From assembly GCA_015548865.1 (NCBI GenBank), contig JADMXW010000007.1:92315-156314 (forward strand): a stretch of DNA of 64,000 bases. The letters run 5' to 3'. The notes under the pieces are model-generated. The model worked only from the letters and a program-made list of their open reading frames with translations. It was not told the DNA's origin and made no database searches. Shown here one piece after another: positions 29,119 through 39,651 of this stretch (positions are counted from its first letter, which is position 1; every line of letters starts with the position of its first letter). The position numbers and the translations under genes are program-made. Source of the DNA: Serratia marcescens (GTDB lineage: Bacteria; Pseudomonadota; Gammaproteobacteria; Enterobacterales; Enterobacteriaceae).

Positions 29119-30264
29119 GTGGCGATGAAATTATATACGCTGGATGAAACCTGTCTGGATAAAGCGCGCACTGCACTGAAACAGTCACCTCCCGCTTTGT
29201 TGAGGGTATATAACCGGCTTATTGCCGATGCAGATTTGTTGAGACGAGAGCCCCCTGAAAGCGTGGTGCACAAGAAGCTCCGGCCGGTCAGTGGCGATCC
29301 GCACGACTATTACAGCCTTGGCACATACTGGTGGCCCAATCCTCGGCGGCCTGGCGGTGTCCCTTATATCCGGCGCGATGGACATACCAATCCGCAATGT
29401 GAGAATAATGATACCGATACCTCGCGCATTATTCGTATGTGTGAGCGGTGCCTGACGTTGGGGTTAGCCTGGTATTTCTCAGGGAGGCCACATTTTGCCC
29501 AGGCCGCCGCGGTACAGATTCGTTGCTGGTTTCTGGATGAAGAAACGCGGATGAATCCGCACCTCAACTATGGGCAGGCAATACCCGGCATTGTGTCTGG
29601 GCGTGGTACGGGGTTGATCGACACGCGTTTGCTGTGGATGGTGATAGATACCATTGGGCTAATCAACAGTGCGGGTGTGTTGGATACTGACGATATCATT
29701 GGTTTGCATCAATGGTTCCGCGATTTTAACCATTGGATGTACTACAGCGACATTGGTCATTCTGAGTATGTATGGCACAACAACCACGGCACATGGTATG
29801 ACGCTCAGCGTGCGGTGAATGCGCTCTTTTATGGTGACAAGGGGTTAGTAGCACGAATTATTGAGCAAGGCATTACTCAACGCATGGCCTCGCAAATTGA
29901 TCGCGATGGTAAACAGAGTATGGAGTTGGAAAGAACCATTCCGTTTCATTACTCGCTGTTTAACCTTGAGGCGCATTTACTGCTCAACCGCTACGCAGAG
30001 CATGTGGAGTTTGATCGTTGGAACACCTTGCGTGATGGGCGTGGCGTTAAGCAGGGCATTGATTATCTTGTGCCCTTTATCCGTGAACCGGATCTGTGGC
30101 CCTACAGCGATCTTAATGGCATCGAATGGGATAGCGCATTGCGAGTCCTTTTACAATCCGTGCGTGGCTACCCTAAAGCGTCAGCACATTACCGTGAGGT
30201 TTTGTCCCTTTTCCCTGCGGAAACGCTTACGCTCAAAGATCAACTGATGTGGTATACCCAGTAG
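29119..30264 (+). CDS. Cytoplasmic alginate-lyase-superfamily protein
   Basis: 381 residues, starting with GTG at 29119; GAGGAG lies 8 nt upstream, while the ATG six bases further is too far from it. It shares the PF05426 signature with the exported paralogue: GDPHDYYSLGTYWWPNP, QAIPGIVSGRGTGLID and WHNNHGTWYD. It has no signal peptide. It is last gene of the importer operon, so it likely cleaves oligosaccharides after import. The two paralogues, one on each side of the membrane, suggest stepwise depolymerisation of the same polymer. Confidence 0.82.
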   Translation: MAMKLYTLDETCLDKARTALKQSPPALLRVYNRLIADADLLRREPPESVVHKKLRPVSGDPHDYYSLGTYWWPNPRRPGGVPYIRRDGHTNPQCENNDTDTSRIIRMCERCLTLGLAWYFSGRPHFAQAAAVQIRCWFLDEETRMNPHLNYGQAIPGIVSGRGTGLIDTRLLWMVIDTIGLINSAGVLDTDDIIGLHQWFRDFNHWMYYSDIGHSEYVWHNNHGTWYDAQRAVNALFYGDKGLVARIIEQGITQRMASQIDRDGKQSMELERTIPFHYSLFNLEAHLLLNRYAEHVEFDRWNTLRDGRGVKQGIDYLVPFIREPDLWPYSDLNGIEWDSALRVLLQSVRGYPKASAHYREVLSLFPAETLTLKDQLMWYTQ

Positions 30265-30294
30265 ACTGGGCGAGGCCAATCAATAAGATGCATT

Positions 30295-30325
30295 CTTGCG
30301 ATCCTGCATCCAGCAGGATCGCAAG
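30295..30325. terminator. Hairpin after the lyase/importer operon
   Basis: CTTGCGATCCTGC-ATCCA-GCAGGATCGCAAG, a 13-bp perfect stem, lies between two convergent genes (lyase and nifJ). There is no U-run, so it may act as a weak terminator or an RNA-stabilising end. Confidence 0.6.
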
Positions 30326-30352
30326 TGAGAACGCTCAAGGAAAATGTAAAAA

Positions 30353-33300
30353 TCAACCTTCCGCCAAACGACGATAACGTTCAAAGCGATCTTTGGCATC
30401 CTGCTCGGTTTGCTCAAACAGCGTGTCGGCTACTGTTGGGTGCTGGCGTTTAAGCGATGCGTAGCGCACTTCCCCCATCAGGAAAGCCTGGAAATCCTCT
30501 TCTGGTTCGTCCGAATCGAGCACAAACGGGTTTTTACCGTTATCCTGTCGTTGCGGATCAAAGCGATACAGATGCCAATAACCAGCGTCTACCGCGCGTT
30601 TTGCCTCCCGTTGGCTGCATCCCATGCCAGCGCTCAGCCCGTGGTTAATACAGGCTGCATAGGCGATGATCAGCGATGGACCCGGCCAGGCTTCCGCCTC
30701 GGCAATGGCACGCAGCGTTTGTGCTTTGTCAGCCCCCATGGCAATCTGCGCCACATAAACGTTGCCATAGCTCATTGCCATCATGCCGAGATCTTTCTTA
30801 CGCGTACGCTTTCCTTCTGCGGCAAATTTGGCGATGGCTGCCACCGGTGTGGATTTAGACGATTGGCCGCCCGTGTTAGAGTACACCTCGGTATCGAATA
30901 CCAGCACATTGATATCCTCCCCTGACGCCAGCACATGATCTAACCCGCCATAACCAATATCGTAGGCCCAGCCGTCGCCGCCAAAGATCCACTGCGACGG
31001 TTTCGGCAGATAGTCACGATTCTGGTAAATGCGCGTCAGTAACGGTGAGGTGGTGTGCTCCTGCGCCAGCAAGGCGATAACGGTTTCAGCTCGCTCCCGA
31101 GTACCATTCCCTTGTTCTTTCCACTCCAGCCAATCGGTGAACGCAGTATGCAATGCTGGCGTGACAGGAAGCGCAAGTGCGGTTTGAATATCGCTTGCCA
31201 ACTGCGCACGTACAGCACGGCTGCCCAACAACATCCCTAAACCAAACTCGGCATTATCCTCAAACAACGAGTTAGCCCAGGCCGGGCCCTGTCCCTTGTG
31301 ATTGGTGGTGTAAGGGATAGACGGTGCGCTTGCGCCCCAAATCGAAGAACAGCCTGTTGCATTTGCGACCAACATGCGATCGCCAAACAATTGTGTCAGC
31401 AAGCGAGCATAGGGTGTTTCCCCGCAACCGGCACAGGCACCGGAAAACTCCAGCAGCGGTGTTTCAAACTGGCTGCCTTTTACGGTCGTTTTGCTAAACG
31501 GATTGGCCTTGGGCGAGAGTGTCAACATATGTTCCCATAATCCGACCTGGTGTTGCTGGCTTTCAAGCGGCTGCATAGTGAGCGATTTACCGCGTGATGG
31601 GCAGATATCCACGCAGTTGCCGCAGCCGGAGCAATCCAACGGCGACACGGACAAGTGGTATTCCATTGTCTTGGCCCCTTGTGCCGGCGTGCTCAGCAAG
31701 GCAACCGGAGCTGCTGCGCGCTCTTCCTCGTTCAGTAATGCCGGGCGTATAGCGGCATGCGGGCAAATGAAGGCACACTGGTTACACTGGGTACAGCCTT
31801 CTGGTTGCCAGACAGGAACCTGAATTGCAATGCCGCGTTTCTCATAGGCAGCGGTACCTGGGGGAAAAGTGCCATCTTCCATGCCAATAAAGGCACTGAC
31901 GGGCAGGTTGTCGCCTTCCTGACGATTCATCGGTTCCAGAATCTGGCGAATAAAATCGGGCACCGTGCGTGCGACGGTGTGTGTGTCATCAGGGAGCGTA
32001 GCCCAAACCGTGGGGATAGGCACTTCTACCAGCGCTTGCATTCCCTGATCGATCGCCGCGTGGTTCATCTCCACCACCTTCGGCCCTTTACTGCCATAAG
32101 ATTTCACCACCGCGCCCTTCAAATACTCTGCGGCGGTGTTTGGAGGAATAATGTTGGTTAGCTTAAAAAATGCGGCCTGCATAATCATATTAAAGCGTCC
32201 GCCGAGGCCGAGCCGTTGGGCGATCTGTACCGCATTGAGGGTATAGCAACGAATGTTGTTCTGGGCCAGATAGCGCTTCATGGCGGTGGGTAACTTTAAT
32301 GCCAACTCATCCGGTGTCCAGGTACAGTTGAGTAGAAAAGTACCTCCCGGTTTCAACCCAGCCAACAGATCATATTTCTCCACATAGCTCTGTTGAGAAC
32401 AGGCAATAAAATCGGCGTGATGAATAAGATAAGGCGAGGTGATCGGACTTTGCCCAAAACGTAAGTGAGAGACGGTGATCCCGCCCGATTTTTTCGAATC
32501 ATAGGAGAAATAGGCCTGTGCATAGAGCGGTGTTTTATCCCCGATAATCTTGATAGCGCTTTTGTTTGCACCGACGGTACCATCCGAACCCAATCCCCAG
32601 AACTTGCAGGCTGTTGTACCGATGCGAGCCACATTGATAACCGCACTGGCCTGCGGAAGGGATGTGTGGGTGACATCATCGGTGATGCCGACAGTAAAGC
32701 CATCCTGCGGCAGTGGACGGGTAAGATTCTCAAATACGGACACGATATGCGTTGGCAAAATATCCTTGCCGCCCAACCCGTAACGACCACCGACGATCAA
32801 GGGTGGTTGAGCGTGACGGTAATAGGCATTTTTCACATCCAGACACAGGGGCTCTGTTTGCGCGCCGGGTTCCTTGGTGCGATCCAGCACTGCAATGCGT
32901 TGTACTGAATCCGGAATCTGAGCGAAGAAATGCGACAGCGAGAACGGGCGATAGAGATGTACGGCCAGCAGCCCGACTTTTTCACCGCGCTGGTTGAGAT
33001 AATCTACCGTTTCCTGAATGGTTTCACACACCGATCCCATGGCCACGATCATCCGCTCGGCATCTGGCGCGCCGTAATAATTAAAGAGATGATATTCGCG
33101 CCCAGTGAGTCGGGTGATTTCCGCCATATAGCCTTCCACCATCGCGGGCAGCGCATCATAGAAGCGGTTGGCAGATTCACGTTCTTGAAAGTAAATGTCT
33201 GGATTTTGCGCAGTTCCGCGAACTACCGGATGATCCGGATTCAGGGCGTTACGGCGGAAACGATCGAGCGCGTCGCGATCCAGCAGGGGAGCTAGCTCAT

Positions 33301-33865
33301 CGTATTCCAGCACTTCAATCTTCTGGATCTCATGGGACGTTCGGAAGCCGTCAAAGAAATTGATAAAGGGCACGCGTCCTTTTATGGCCGTAAGATGCGC
33401 TACCGCAGACAGATCCATCACTTGTTGCACGCTGCTCTCTGCCAGCATGGCGCAGCCCGTTTGACGTACAGCCATGACGTCCTGATGATCGCCGAAAATG
33501 TTGAGTGAGTTAGTAGCCAATGCGCGGGCGCTGACGTGAAACACACCCGGTAACAGCTCGCCGGCGACCTTATACAGGTTCGGAATCATCAATAACAACC
33601 CTTGTGAAGCGGTATAGGTGGTGGTAAGCGCTCCAGCTTGCAACGCACCGTGTACTGCACCTGCCGCTCCCGCTTCGGATTGCATCTCGATCAGGCGTAC
33701 CGTCTGGCCGAACAGGTTTTTTTTACCCTGTGCGGCCCATTCGTCCACGTTTTCCGCCATCGGCGTGGAGGGGGTGATGGGGTAGATGGCCGCCACGTCG
33801 GTAAAGGCGTAAGAGATGTATGCGGCGGCGGCATTTCCATCCATCGTTTTCATTTTTCTGCTCAT
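30353..33865 (-). CDS. nifJ: Pyruvate:flavodoxin oxidoreductase NifJ
   Basis: 1170 residues from the ATG at 33865 (Klebsiella NifJ has 1171), closely similar throughout. It oxidises pyruvate to acetyl-CoA and passes the electrons to flavodoxin NifF. The N-terminal pyruvate-binding domain begins KMKTMDGNAAAAYISYAF. Two ferredoxin-type clusters are visible, CTQCNQCAFICP and CSGCGNCVDICP. The thiamine-diphosphate domain has GDGWAYDIGYGGLDH and CSSIWGASAP. GAGGAAG precedes the chosen start; the frame extends upstream but crosses the promoter. It is divergent from nifHDK with its own sigma-54 promoter. Confidence 0.97.
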   Translation of the reverse strand: MSRKMKTMDGNAAAAYISYAFTDVAAIYPITPSTPMAENVDEWAAQGKKNLFGQTVRLIEMQSEAGAAGAVHGALQAGALTTTYTASQGLLLMIPNLYKVAGELLPGVFHVSARALATNSLNIFGDHQDVMAVRQTGCAMLAESSVQQVMDLSAVAHLTAIKGRVPFINFFDGFRTSHEIQKIEVLEYDELAPLLDRDALDRFRRNALNPDHPVVRGTAQNPDIYFQERESANRFYDALPAMVEGYMAEITRLTGREYHLFNYYGAPDAERMIVAMGSVCETIQETVDYLNQRGEKVGLLAVHLYRPFSLSHFFAQIPDSVQRIAVLDRTKEPGAQTEPLCLDVKNAYYRHAQPPLIVGGRYGLGGKDILPTHIVSVFENLTRPLPQDGFTVGITDDVTHTSLPQASAVINVARIGTTACKFWGLGSDGTVGANKSAIKIIGDKTPLYAQAYFSYDSKKSGGITVSHLRFGQSPITSPYLIHHADFIACSQQSYVEKYDLLAGLKPGGTFLLNCTWTPDELALKLPTAMKRYLAQNNIRCYTLNAVQIAQRLGLGGRFNMIMQAAFFKLTNIIPPNTAAEYLKGAVVKSYGSKGPKVVEMNHAAIDQGMQALVEVPIPTVWATLPDDTHTVARTVPDFIRQILEPMNRQEGDNLPVSAFIGMEDGTFPPGTAAYEKRGIAIQVPVWQPEGCTQCNQCAFICPHAAIRPALLNEEERAAAPVALLSTPAQGAKTMEYHLSVSPLDCSGCGNCVDICPSRGKSLTMQPLESQQHQVGLWEHMLTLSPKANPFSKTTVKGSQFETPLLEFSGACAGCGETPYARLLTQLFGDRMLVANATGCSSIWGASAPSIPYTTNHKGQGPAWANSLFEDNAEFGLGMLLGSRAVRAQLASDIQTALALPVTPALHTAFTDWLEWKEQGNGTRERAETVIALLAQEHTTSPLLTRIYQNRDYLPKPSQWIFGGDGWAYDIGYGGLDHVLASGEDINVLVFDTEVYSNTGGQSSKSTPVAAIAKFAAEGKRTRKKDLGMMAMSYGNVYVAQIAMGADKAQTLRAIAEAEAWPGPSLIIAYAACINHGLSAGMGCSQREAKRAVDAGYWHLYRFDPQRQDNGKNPFVLDSDEPEEDFQAFLMGEVRYASLKRQHPTVADTLFEQTEQDAKDRFERYRRLAEG

Positions 33866-33950
33866 GCGGGCTTCCTCATTGGTGTGGCGCGGGTGTTTAT
33901 GTGGCGGCTTGGCGGGCGCGCCATCAATTCGCCGTTTCAGCGAGGCTTGA

Positions 33951-33966
33951 AGCACACCCTGTGCCA
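33951..33966 (-). promoter_or_regulatory. Sigma-54 promoter of nifJ
   Basis: On the minus strand TGGCAC-AGGGTG-TGCT has GG and GC elements with exactly ten bases between them. It lies 86 bp upstream of the nifJ start. Confidence 0.8.
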
Positions 33967-34083
33967 TTTCCGTATGAAGATAAAAAAATGTTTTAATTTA
34001 ATGTGTTATGAACTCTTCTTTTCATTTTGCCTGATATGCAATGAGGGAAAATTGCATGAAATAAGACAAAAAGGGCCACATCC

Positions 34084-34099
34084 TGTCGTGCAGCCAACA
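34084..34099. promoter_or_regulatory. NifA upstream activator site 1 (nifJ/nifH)
   Basis: TGT-CGTGCAGCCA-ACA matches the NifA consensus TGT-N10-ACA. It lies about 118 bp from the nifJ promoter and 165 bp from the nifH promoter, so either could use it. Confidence 0.7.
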
Positions 34100-34121
34100 A
34101 ACTGTCGTGCTTGCCCTCTAA

Positions 34122-35225
<1,104 letters not shown>

Positions 35226-35235
35226 TCGCTCAACC

Positions 35236-35267
35236 GCGTCAGCCCCCGTTCGTGGGGGCCCTGACGC
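35236..35267 (+). promoter_or_regulatory. Intercistronic hairpin between nifH and nifD
   Basis: GCGTCAG-CCCCC, a 6-nt loop, then GGGGG-CC-CTGACGC. It is a strong stem with no U-run. Such structures can protect the 3' end of processed nifH mRNA and raise NifH above NifDK, which is inferred here. Confidence 0.6.
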
Positions 35268-35282
35268 AGAAGGAACAGTGAA

Positions 35283-36731
35283 ATGACAAACGCAACCAGT
35301 GAACGCAATCAGGCGATTATCCAGGAAGTGCTGGAGGTTTTCCCTGAAAAAACGCGCAAAGAGCGCCAAAAACACATGATGGTCACCGACCCTACGCAGG
35401 AGAGTGTGGGGAAATGTCTGGTATCTAACCGTAAATCACAACCGGGGGTGATGACGGTGCGCGGCTGCGCCTATGCCGGCTCCAAAGGGGTGGTGTTTGG
35501 TCCCATTAAAGATATGGTCCATATCTCGCACGGCCCGATTGGCTGCGGTCAATATTCTCGCGCTGGACGTCGTAACTATTATACCGGGGTCAGCGGTGTG
35601 AACAGCTTTGGCACCCTGAACTTCACCTCGGATTTTCAGGAAAAGGACATTGTGTTTGGCGGTGACAAGAAACTTGCCAAACTGATTGAAGAGCTGGAAA
35701 TGCTGTTCCCGTTAAGCAAAGGGATCTCAGTCCAATCGGAATGCCCGGTGGGATTGATTGGGGATGATATCGAAGCCGTGGCGAATGCCAGCCGTAAAGC
35801 GATCGGTAAACCGGTTGTGCCAGTGCGTTGCGAAGGGTTTCGGGGCGTGTCGCAATCTCTCGGTCACCATATTGCCAACGACGTGATCCGCGATTGGGTA
35901 CTGGATAACCGTGAAGGCAAACCCTTTGAATCCACACCTTATGATGTCGCGATCATCGGGGACTACAACATCGGCGGTGATGCCTGGGCGTCTCGTATTT
36001 TACTGGAGGAAATGGGATTACGTGTGGTGGCACAGTGGTCCGGTGATGGCACGCTGGTGGAGATGGAGAATACGCCCAACGTGAAATTGAATCTGGTGCA
36101 CTGCTACCGCTCGATGAACTATATCTCGCGGCATATGGAAGAGAAGCACGGGATTCCCTGGATGGAATACAACTTCTTTGGTCCAACCAAGATTGCTGAG
36201 TCGCTGCGCAAAATTGCCGAACAGTTTGATGACACCATCAAGCAGAACGCCGAAGCCGTGATCGCACGCTATCAGGCTCAGACGGATGCCATTATTGCCA
36301 AGTATCGTCCGCGTTTGGAGGGGCGTCGGGTACTGCTTTATCTCGGCGGTTTACGCCCACGCCATATCATTGGTGCTTATGAAGATCTCGGTATGGAAAT
36401 TATTGGTACGGGGTATGAATTCGGCCATAACGACGACTACGACCGCACGTTGCCGGATCTGAAAGAAGGCACGTTGTTGTTTGATGATGCCAGCAGCTAT
36501 GAGCTGGAAGCGTTTGTCAAAGCGCTGAAACCCGATTTAATCGGTTCTGGTATTAAAGAAAAGTACATTTTTCAAAAAATGGGCGTGCCTTTCCGCCAGA
36601 TGCACTCTTGGGATTATTCCGGCCCGTACCACGGCTATGACGGTTTCGCCATTTTCGCTCGTGATATGGACATGACATTGAATAATCCCAGTTGGCGCGA
36701 ATTGACGGCTCCGTGGCTGAAATCGGCCTAA
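35283..36731 (+). CDS. nifD: Nitrogenase MoFe protein alpha chain NifD
   Basis: 482 residues. P-cluster ligands are Cys62, Cys88 and Cys154. FeMo-cofactor ligands are Cys274 (in [10 protein letters not shown]) and His441 (in [12 protein letters not shown]). The conserved Gln191 and His195 next to the cofactor are present (QSLGHH). It forms the alpha2-beta2 dinitrogenase with NifK and carries the active site. All key residues are intact and of the molybdenum type: no vnf/anf features or delta subunit were seen. It lies 57 bp after nifH. Confidence 0.98.
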   Translation: MTNATSERNQAIIQEVLEVFPEKTRKERQKHMMVTDPTQESVGKCLVSNRKSQPGVMTVRGCAYAGSKGVVFGPIKDMVHISHGPIGCGQYSRAGRRNYYTGVSGVNSFGTLNFTSDFQEKDIVFGGDKKLAKLIEELEMLFPLSKGISVQSECPVGLIGDDIEAVANASRKAIGKPVVPVRCEGFRGVSQSLGHHIANDVIRDWVLDNREGKPFESTPYDVAIIGDYNIGGDAWASRILLEEMGLRVVAQWSGDGTLVEMENTPNVKLNLVHCYRSMNYISRHMEEKHGIPWMEYNFFGPTKIAESLRKIAEQFDDTIKQNAEAVIARYQAQTDAIIAKYRPRLEGRRVLLYLGGLRPRHIIGAYEDLGMEIIGTGYEFGHNDDYDRTLPDLKEGTLLFDDASSYELEAFVKALKPDLIGSGIKEKYIFQKMGVPFRQMHSWDYSGPYHGYDGFAIFARDMDMTLNNPSWRELTAPWLKSA

Positions 36732-36786
36732 CCCTTATCCTGATATCCCGTTTGTTCACCGATTTGTGGCGCGGGAGGAGTACACC

Positions 36787-38355
36787 ATGAGTCAAACTGC
36801 TGAAAAAACCCAGCCCTGCTTTCCGTTGTTTGAGCAGGATGAATACCAGGCACTGTTTCACAATAAGCGCTCGATGGAAGAGGCGCATGATGAGCAGCGC
36901 GTGCGTGAGGTCTTCGAGTGGACCACCACCCCGGAGTACCAGGAACTTAACTTTAAGCGCGAAGCGCTGACCATTGATCCGGCGAAAGCGTGCCAGCCGC
37001 TAGGTTCGGTATTGTGCGCTTTGGGTTTTGCCAACACCTTGCCCTATGTTCACGGTTCTCAAGGGTGCGTTGCTTATTTCCGCACCTATTTTAACCGCCA
37101 TTTCAAGGAACCCGTCGCCTGTGTTTCCGACTCAATGACAGAAGACGCTGCTGTTTTTGGGGGGAATAACAATCTCAACGCCGGTTTGCAAAATGCCAGT
37201 GCACTCTATAAACCCGAGATGATCGCCGTCTCCACCACCTGCATGGCGGAAGTCATTGGTGATGACCTGCAGGCGTTTATTGCTAATGCCAAGAAAGACG
37301 GGTTTGTGGACGCGCAGATGCCGATCCCTTATGCCCATACACCGAGCTTTATCGGTAGTCACATCACTGGCTGGGACAACATGTTTGAAGGGTTTGCCCG
37401 CACGTTTACCAGCGGTGAAGGTAAGAACTATCAGCCCGGTAGTCTGGCGCGCCTGAATCTGGTCACCGGATTTGAAACCTATCTGGGTAACTACCGAGTA
37501 TTGAAACGCATGATGGATCAGATGGGGGTACCGTGCGCTATCCTGTCCGATCCTTCCGAAGTGCTCGATACGCCGGCAGACGGCCACTACCGCATGTACG
37601 CAGGTGGCACCACGCAGCAAGAGATGAGTGAGGCTCCGAATGCTATCGATACGTTGCTGTTGCAACCGTGGCACCTGGTGAAAACCAAAAAAATGGTGCA
37701 GGAAAACTGGAACCAACCGGCTACTGATATTTCCGTTCCGATGGGGCTGGATGCAACAGATAAATTTCTGATGGCGGTAAGCGAATTGACAGGCGTTCCG
37801 GTCAACGATGCGCTGACGCTGGAGCGTGGCAGGTTGGTAGATATGATGCTGGATTCCCACACATGGCTGCACGGCAAACGCTTTGGCCTGTATGGCGATC
37901 CGGATTTTGTCATGGGACTCACCCAATTTCTGCTGGAACTGGGGTGTGAACCGACAGTGATTCTGTGCCACAACGCCAATAAGCGTTGGCAGAAAGCGAT
38001 GAAAAAAATGCTGAGTGCTTCGCCTTATGGGCAGGAGAGCGAAGTGTATATCAACTGCGATCTGTGGCATTTCCGCTCGTTGATGTTTACCAACAAGCCG
38101 GATTTCATGATCGGTAATTCCTACGGCAAATTTATTCAACGCGACACGCTGGCAAAAGGCGAGCAGTTTGAAGTTCCGTTGATTCGTCTGGGGTTCCCGA
38201 TTTTCGATCGCCACCATCTGCATCGCCAAACTACCTGGGGATACGAGGGCGCGATGTCGATTCTTACGCAGTTGGTGAACGCGGTGTTGGAGAAACTCGA
38301 CAAAGATACCATGAAGCTCGGCAAGACCGACTACAACTTCGATCTTGTTCGCTAA
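36787..38355 (+). CDS. nifK: Nitrogenase MoFe protein beta chain NifK
   Basis: 522 residues from the ATG at 36787, preceded by GGGAGGAG; the in-frame start 21 nt upstream is not supported. P-cluster cysteines are at 69, 94 and 152, in AKACQPLG, GSQGCVAYF and STTCMAEVIGDD. The C-terminal FDLVR matches Klebsiella NifK. It pairs with NifD. Separated from nifT by a short hairpin. Confidence 0.98.
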   Translation: MSQTAEKTQPCFPLFEQDEYQALFHNKRSMEEAHDEQRVREVFEWTTTPEYQELNFKREALTIDPAKACQPLGSVLCALGFANTLPYVHGSQGCVAYFRTYFNRHFKEPVACVSDSMTEDAAVFGGNNNLNAGLQNASALYKPEMIAVSTTCMAEVIGDDLQAFIANAKKDGFVDAQMPIPYAHTPSFIGSHITGWDNMFEGFARTFTSGEGKNYQPGSLARLNLVTGFETYLGNYRVLKRMMDQMGVPCAILSDPSEVLDTPADGHYRMYAGGTTQQEMSEAPNAIDTLLLQPWHLVKTKKMVQENWNQPATDISVPMGLDATDKFLMAVSELTGVPVNDALTLERGRLVDMMLDSHTWLHGKRFGLYGDPDFVMGLTQFLLELGCEPTVILCHNANKRWQKAMKKMLSASPYGQESEVYINCDLWHFRSLMFTNKPDFMIGNSYGKFIQRDTLAKGEQFEVPLIRLGFPIFDRHHLHRQTTWGYEGAMSILTQLVNAVLEKLDKDTMKLGKTDYNFDLVR

Positions 38356-38380
38356 TCCTCTGGCCATATTGGTAGCTTAT

Positions 38381-38402
38381 CGGCCCGGAATTATCCGGGC
38401 CG
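38381..38402 (+). promoter_or_regulatory. Intercistronic hairpin between nifK and nifT
   Basis: CGGCCCGGA-ATTA-TCCGGGCCG, a 9-bp perfect stem without a U-run. It may limit transcription or decay into the nifTY part of the operon. Confidence 0.6.
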
Positions 38403-38427
38403 TCACGTTGCCACTCAGGAGGCATTT

Positions 38428-38646
38428 ATGCCGATAGTGATTTTTCGCGAGCGCAACGCGCAGCTGTATTGCTATATTGCCAAGCAGGATCTCGAGGCGA
38501 GAGTCGTCGGGATCGAGTTTGACAGCCAGGATTGCTGGGGGGGAGAGGTCGCGCTGGAAGGGGGGAAATGTTACTACGTGAACCCACAAACGGAAAAGCC
38601 GCAGTTCCCTGTTAGCTTGCGGGCCTCGCGTCCCGGTCTGTCATGA
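38428..38646 (+). CDS. nifT: NifT/FixU family protein
   Basis: 72 residues starting MPIVIFRERNAQLYCYIAKQ, with the family pattern (GEVALEGGKCYYVNP) and usual length. AGGAGG precedes the ATG. It is a small accessory protein encoded after nifK in most nif clusters; its role is unclear and it is dispensable in Klebsiella. Confidence 0.93.
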   Translation: MPIVIFRERNAQLYCYIAKQDLEARVVGIEFDSQDCWGGEVALEGGKCYYVNPQTEKPQFPVSLRASRPGLS

Positions 38647-38656
38647 GGAGATGAAC

Positions 38657-39319
38657 ATGTCTGATGATGATCGTCTGTTCTGGCGACTGTTTGCGCTGAT
38701 GCATTGTTTGCCAGAGCTTTCCTCGCCACAGTTATTACGCTGGATTGCGCAAGAAGATGAGGCCTCACTCGATTTGGCTTATCTGTCTTCACTCGATCAG
38801 CAGCAACTGATGGCGCGTTTTCCTGGCGATCGCGCGGTAATGACCCGGGGTCGTTGGCAACGGGTGATGGCGTGTCTGCGCGGTGAATTGCCTGCCCACC
38901 TCGCGGTGATCTCGTCGCCGAGGCGTGAAGCGCAGCTACTCGCGGCGTTTGCCTCTCAGGATGGCATCGCCATTAATGGCCATTTTGGTCAGTGTCGCCT
39001 GTTTTTTATTTATGCCTTTGACGGTAACGGCTCTTGGCTACACGGGTTACGCCGTTATCCCAGTGAGCCGGGTGAACGGGAAAGCAATGAAGTGCGTGCT
39101 CAACTGCTCGCGGGTTGTCATTTGCTCTTCTGTGAAGCGATCGGTGGCCCGGCTGCAGCGCGGATTATTCGTCATAATATTCACCCGATGAAAGTGCCGC
39201 CCGGCACCACCATCCAATCTCAGTGCGATGCCTTACAAGCATTGATGGCCGATCGCCTGCCACCTTGGTTGGCAAAACGGCTGGAGAAAGGTAATCCACT
39301 CGAATTGCGCGTTTTTTAG
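38657..39319 (+). CDS. nifY: Nitrogenase accessory protein NifY
   Basis: 220 residues from the ATG at 38657, the same length as Klebsiella NifY. GAGGAG lies 6 nt before this ATG and directly abuts the alternative ATG at 38651. The C-terminal half is a NifX/NafY-type cofactor-binding domain (AINGHFGQCRLFFIYAFDG). NifY binds apo-dinitrogenase and helps FeMo-co insertion. Last gene of the nifH operon. A long perfect hairpin follows. Confidence 0.95.
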   Translation: MSDDDRLFWRLFALMHCLPELSSPQLLRWIAQEDEASLDLAYLSSLDQQQLMARFPGDRAVMTRGRWQRVMACLRGELPAHLAVISSPRREAQLLAAFASQDGIAINGHFGQCRLFFIYAFDGNGSWLHGLRRYPSEPGERESNEVRAQLLAGCHLLFCEAIGGPAAARIIRHNIHPMKVPPGTTIQSQCDALQALMADRLPPWLAKRLEKGNPLELRVF

Positions 39320-39332
39320 CTGTCGTTCTCAC

Positions 39333-39368
39333 AGCAGGTTATTTCTGGTTTACCAGAAATAACCTGCT
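39333..39368 (+). terminator. Long perfect hairpin after nifY
   Basis: AGCAGGTTATTTCTGGT, two T, then ACCAGAAATAACCTGCT: a 17-bp perfect inverted repeat. A run of six T follows shortly after (ctgttttttgc). It ends the nifHDKTY transcript before the foreign-looking ORF. The remaining 280 bp up to that ORF are AT-rich with no recognisable promoter; I looked for a hrp box and found none. Confidence 0.7.
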
Positions 39369-39651
39369 TGCACTGTTTTTTGCAATACATCCTCAGAAGT
39401 ACTCCTTTCTGGTCATTTTAATATAAACAGTGATATGTCAGATTGTTGTTCTATTTAATCTCAACGTAGATGAAATATAGGTCTAGTTTGCATTTGTATA
39501 TGCGAAATTAATCTGTAATGTAAGCCATGACCGCTACGACTCCGGCGGTTTTTACAGGTTCATATTATGGAATAAAAGAAAATATATTGAGGGTCTCGTT
39601 ATTTCGTTGCTTTTCAACTTGTTTTATTGAAACTTACAAGGAGAAGTTCTT

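Noticed and set aside
37132..38367. A 411-codon open frame antisense to nifK.
   Set aside because: It is the mirror of a highly conserved gene in favourable codon phase. It has no ribosome-binding site and a low-complexity His/Gln-rich translation. It is a shadow.
39369..39651. Search for a hrp-type or other secretion-linked promoter before the effector-like ORF.
   Set aside because: No GGAAC-N16-CCAC-like pair or other known box was found. The region is simply AT-rich, so no promoter is called.
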